In this document: positions 62,290-64,000 of the stretch, one piece after another
Layout: each line of letters opens with the position of its first letter
How positions within the stretch are numbered: the first letter of the stretch is position 1
Assembly: GCA_018241725.1 (NCBI GenBank)
Contig: JAFEDI010000045.1
Span: 1 to 64,000, forward strand
Length of the DNA stretch: 64,000 bases
From: Pseudomonadota bacterium
GTDB lineage: Bacteria > Pseudomonadota > Gammaproteobacteria > Burkholderiales > Rhodocyclaceae
Direction of reading: 5' to 3'
The notes under the pieces: model-generated
The model's input: the letters and a program-made list of their open reading frames with translations, nothing else
Databases searched by the model: none
Told to the model about the DNA's origin: nothing
Program-made: the position numbers and the translations under genes

Positions 62290-63636
62290 TCAGAAACGGT
62301 AGCGCAGGCCGATCATGCTGGCATTCTGCGAGCCGCCGGCCGGCGGCGAAATGCCGGCACCGACCGACGCCGCGTACTGGGCCTTGGAACTGTTGTCGAT
62401 ATGGGCCAGTTGCAGGTAGGTCGAGAAGTCCTTGTCGAAGGAGTAGAAGCCGCGCAGCACGATCAGGCTTGCGTCCCGCTCCTGGTCCTTGTTGAGGATG
62501 CGCTGGAAGCTGCCGTCCACCGAGATGCGGGTGGTGATCGGATGCGCGCCTTCCACGTAGTAGATGTCCGACTTCACCTGCGCCGCAGCAGCATCCACCT
62601 TGCGGCCCAGCCAGCCGACGCCGATCCTGCCCTGGCCCAGTTTCACGTAGCCACCCAACGCGGTGCGGGTATCGGTGTCGCCGGAATTCGTGAAGGGAAT
62701 CGCCGCGGTACCGTTGAAAAAGGACGCGGTGGCGCCGGTGCCGCCGTGCTGCACATCGGTGGCCGCCGCCACGCCAAAGCGCTCGTCGTCGTAACGGATC
62801 ATCGCCGACCAGCCCTTGCAGGAGTCCGCGTTGCCGGCAATCTCGCCGGCGCAGGTGCCGGACGACGGCGTGCCGCCCTTGGTGTCGCGGCCGGCGCTGT
62901 AGTTGATACCCATCGACAGCTTGGAGAAGGTGCCGCGCCAGGCGATGCTGTTGTCGAAGCGCGCGCTCGGCAGGTAGTAGTCGAAGGAACCGAGGCCGTA
63001 GATGTTGGGGCCCAGCAGGTCGGAGCTATCCATGCCGAACAGCAGCATGGAGTACTGGCGGCCGAAGGTGAAAGTGCCGATCGGCGTGTCGATACCCGCG
63101 TACAGCTGGCGGCCGAACAGACGCCCGCCCTGGCCCAGGGAGCCGTCGTCCATGTTGAAACCGGCCTCGGCGACGCCAACCGCCTTGTAACCGTCCATCA
63201 GGTCCTTCACCGCCTTCACGCCGACCCGCGACGCGATGGTGCCGGTGACGCTCGGCAGGCGGTTGAGACTGCCCTTGCTGGTGCCCTGCTGCACGTTGCC
63301 GATGTGCTCATAGCCGCCGTCGAGCACCCCGTAGAAGCTGAGCTGCGGGGCGCCGGGCACCAGGCTGGCGACCTTGGCGCCAACGCCGGCGGTCGAAGCC
63401 GCTGCCGGTGCCGCGGCGGGCGCGGCAGCCTGGGCGGCGCGCAGGCTTTGCAGTTCGCCGAGGATCTGCTGGATCAGCACCTTCTGCTCAGCCACCTCGC
63501 GCTTCAGCGCGTCGTTCTCCGCATCGGCCAGGGCGGGTGTGGCGGCGGCGACGCCAAAGGCGGCCAGCACGGCGACGGCCAACGGACGCCGCCAGGTGTT
63601 GAGGGAAGCTGCGGTGTGACGGTTTGTTGTTTTCAT
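62290..63636 (-). CDS. Outer-membrane porin (betaproteobacterial Gram-negative porin family)
   Basis: The 448-residue protein has a signal peptide (cleavage after TPALA, about residue 38) and then a coiled-coil-like segment of about 25 residues (ENDALKREVAEQKVLIQQIL). A 16-strand-type porin barrel follows, ending in the C-terminal aromatic signal GLRYRF. The coiled coil before the barrel recalls porins that attach to peptidoglycan or trimerise through an N-terminal stalk. GGAGGAGA precedes the ATG at 63636. It lies upstream of acyl-CoA genes on the same strand and may import their substrate. Confidence 0.9.
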   Translation of the reverse strand: MKTTNRHTAASLNTWRRPLAVAVLAAFGVAAATPALADAENDALKREVAEQKVLIQQILGELQSLRAAQAAAPAAAPAAASTAGVGAKVASLVPGAPQLSFYGVLDGGYEHIGNVQQGTSKGSLNRLPSVTGTIASRVGVKAVKDLMDGYKAVGVAEAGFNMDDGSLGQGGRLFGRQLYAGIDTPIGTFTFGRQYSMLLFGMDSSDLLGPNIYGLGSFDYYLPSARFDNSIAWRGTFSKLSMGINYSAGRDTKGGTPSSGTCAGEIAGNADSCKGWSAMIRYDDERFGVAAATDVQHGGTGATASFFNGTAAIPFTNSGDTDTRTALGGYVKLGQGRIGVGWLGRKVDAAAAQVKSDIYYVEGAHPITTRISVDGSFQRILNKDQERDASLIVLRGFYSFDKDFSTYLQLAHIDNSSKAQYAASVGAGISPPAGGSQNASMIGLRYRF

Positions 63637-63810
63637 CGTGGTCTCCTCCTTGGTCCGGCATCGAGGCCGGAATGGTTTTGCCCGTACGGGCGCCTTCACG
63701 GGGCGACAGTCGCCATTCCATGAATCCTTGGGACGCACCGGCCCCGGGCCGGACCGCGACGGGGTAAGGTCGGCGGCGCGGCCCCAGCGGGCACGTCGAT
63801 TTGGGAGCAG

Positions 63811-63826
63811 GCCGGGCTCGCCCGGC
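63811..63826. terminator. Short hairpin after the thioesterase gene
   Basis: GCCGGG and CCCGGC form a 6-bp stem with a 4-nt loop in the gap between the partial thioesterase gene and the porin gene. There is no T-run; weak support. Confidence 0.25.
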
Positions 63827-63840
63827 AGCGGGTCAGCCGG

Positions 63841-64000
63841 CTAGGTGCATAGCGCCCGGTAGTCCTCGGGGATCGGCACTGCGCGGATGCGCAGCGGGTC
63901 TTCCGGGTCCTGGCGGGCGAAGACCCGCACCTCGCGGCCTTCGCACAGCACGGTGTCGCCGCGGCGGGCGACGTGGCGCATCACGAAGCTCTTGGTGTTC
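63841..64000 (-). CDS. Acyl-CoA thioesterase (hot-dog fold), C-terminal part only
   Basis: Only the last 52 residues lie in the window; the gene continues past 64000. The segment SFVMRHVARRGDTVLCEGREVRVFA fits the final strands of 4-hydroxybenzoyl-CoA-type thioesterases, which hydrolyse acyl-CoA to acid and CoA. The short tail PEDYRALCT ends in TAG. It is the first of the reverse-strand acyl-CoA genes here. Confidence 0.65.
   Translation of the reverse strand, partial: NTKSFVMRHVARRGDTVLCEGREVRVFARQDPEDPLRIRAVPIPEDYRALCT

Overview
The window is GC-rich DNA from a betaproteobacterium, most likely a Rhodocyclales member close to Azoarcus, Aromatoleum or Thauera. The basis is gene content rather than a marker gene: an acetone carboxylase operon with its sigma-54 activator, a paired cyanophycin synthetase locus, a gentisate-pathway operon, pobA, a PEP-CTERM protein, a cydPABX operon and a type VI secretion (T6SS) cargo module. 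No rRNA or core phylogenetic marker is present, so the genus is inferred.

Layout. 1-1000: a small helical protein preceded by a 37-codon ORF and a structured leader. 1001-5084: a CHAT-domain lipoprotein with a small membrane partner. 5085-9564: an accessory stretch with a truncated IS3 orfA, a HEPN/MltR-like protein, an XRE-ImmA/IrrE metalloprotease overlapping a PIN-domain protein, and non-coding DNA. 9565-17780: a BamE-like lipoprotein, then acxABC and acxR, each unit behind its own sigma-54 promoter. 17855-22845: TonB-like protein, metallophosphoesterase, glpK-glpD. 22879-30754: two cyanophycin synthetases divergent from an ABC transporter and a DUF1854 protein. 30838-35085: membrane proteins, a class III aminotransferase and a phosphatidylserine decarboxylase. 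35215-40333: the 3-hydroxybenzoate/gentisate operon, ending in an MFS transporter gene broken by an in-frame stop. 40515-46106: a Cys/Met-metabolism PLP enzyme, cydPABX and a YeiH-family transporter. 46261-46666: three tandem tRNA-Arg(ACG) genes. 46890-50599: Rieske ferredoxin, AraC regulator, pobA and a LysR regulator. 50765-57415: VgrG, Tle3-like lipase, Tla3-like adaptor and PAAR. 57471-64000: LysE exporter, PEP-CTERM protein, and a reverse-strand run of thioesterase (partial), porin, acyl-CoA dehydrogenase and CoA-transferase.

How the genes work together. Acetone is carboxylated to acetoacetate by AcxABC under AcxR and RpoN. 3-Hydroxybenzoate goes through gentisate, maleylpyruvate and fumarylpyruvate to pyruvate and fumarate, while PobA sends 4-hydroxybenzoate to protocatechuate. 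Glycerol enters through GlpK/GlpD. Cyanophycin stores nitrogen. Cytochrome bd supports respiration at low oxygen. VgrG, Tle3, Tla3 and PAAR form a T6SS tip loaded with a phospholipase. The least explained parts are the leader at 358-650, the CHAT pair and the 5-9.5 kb accessory island.
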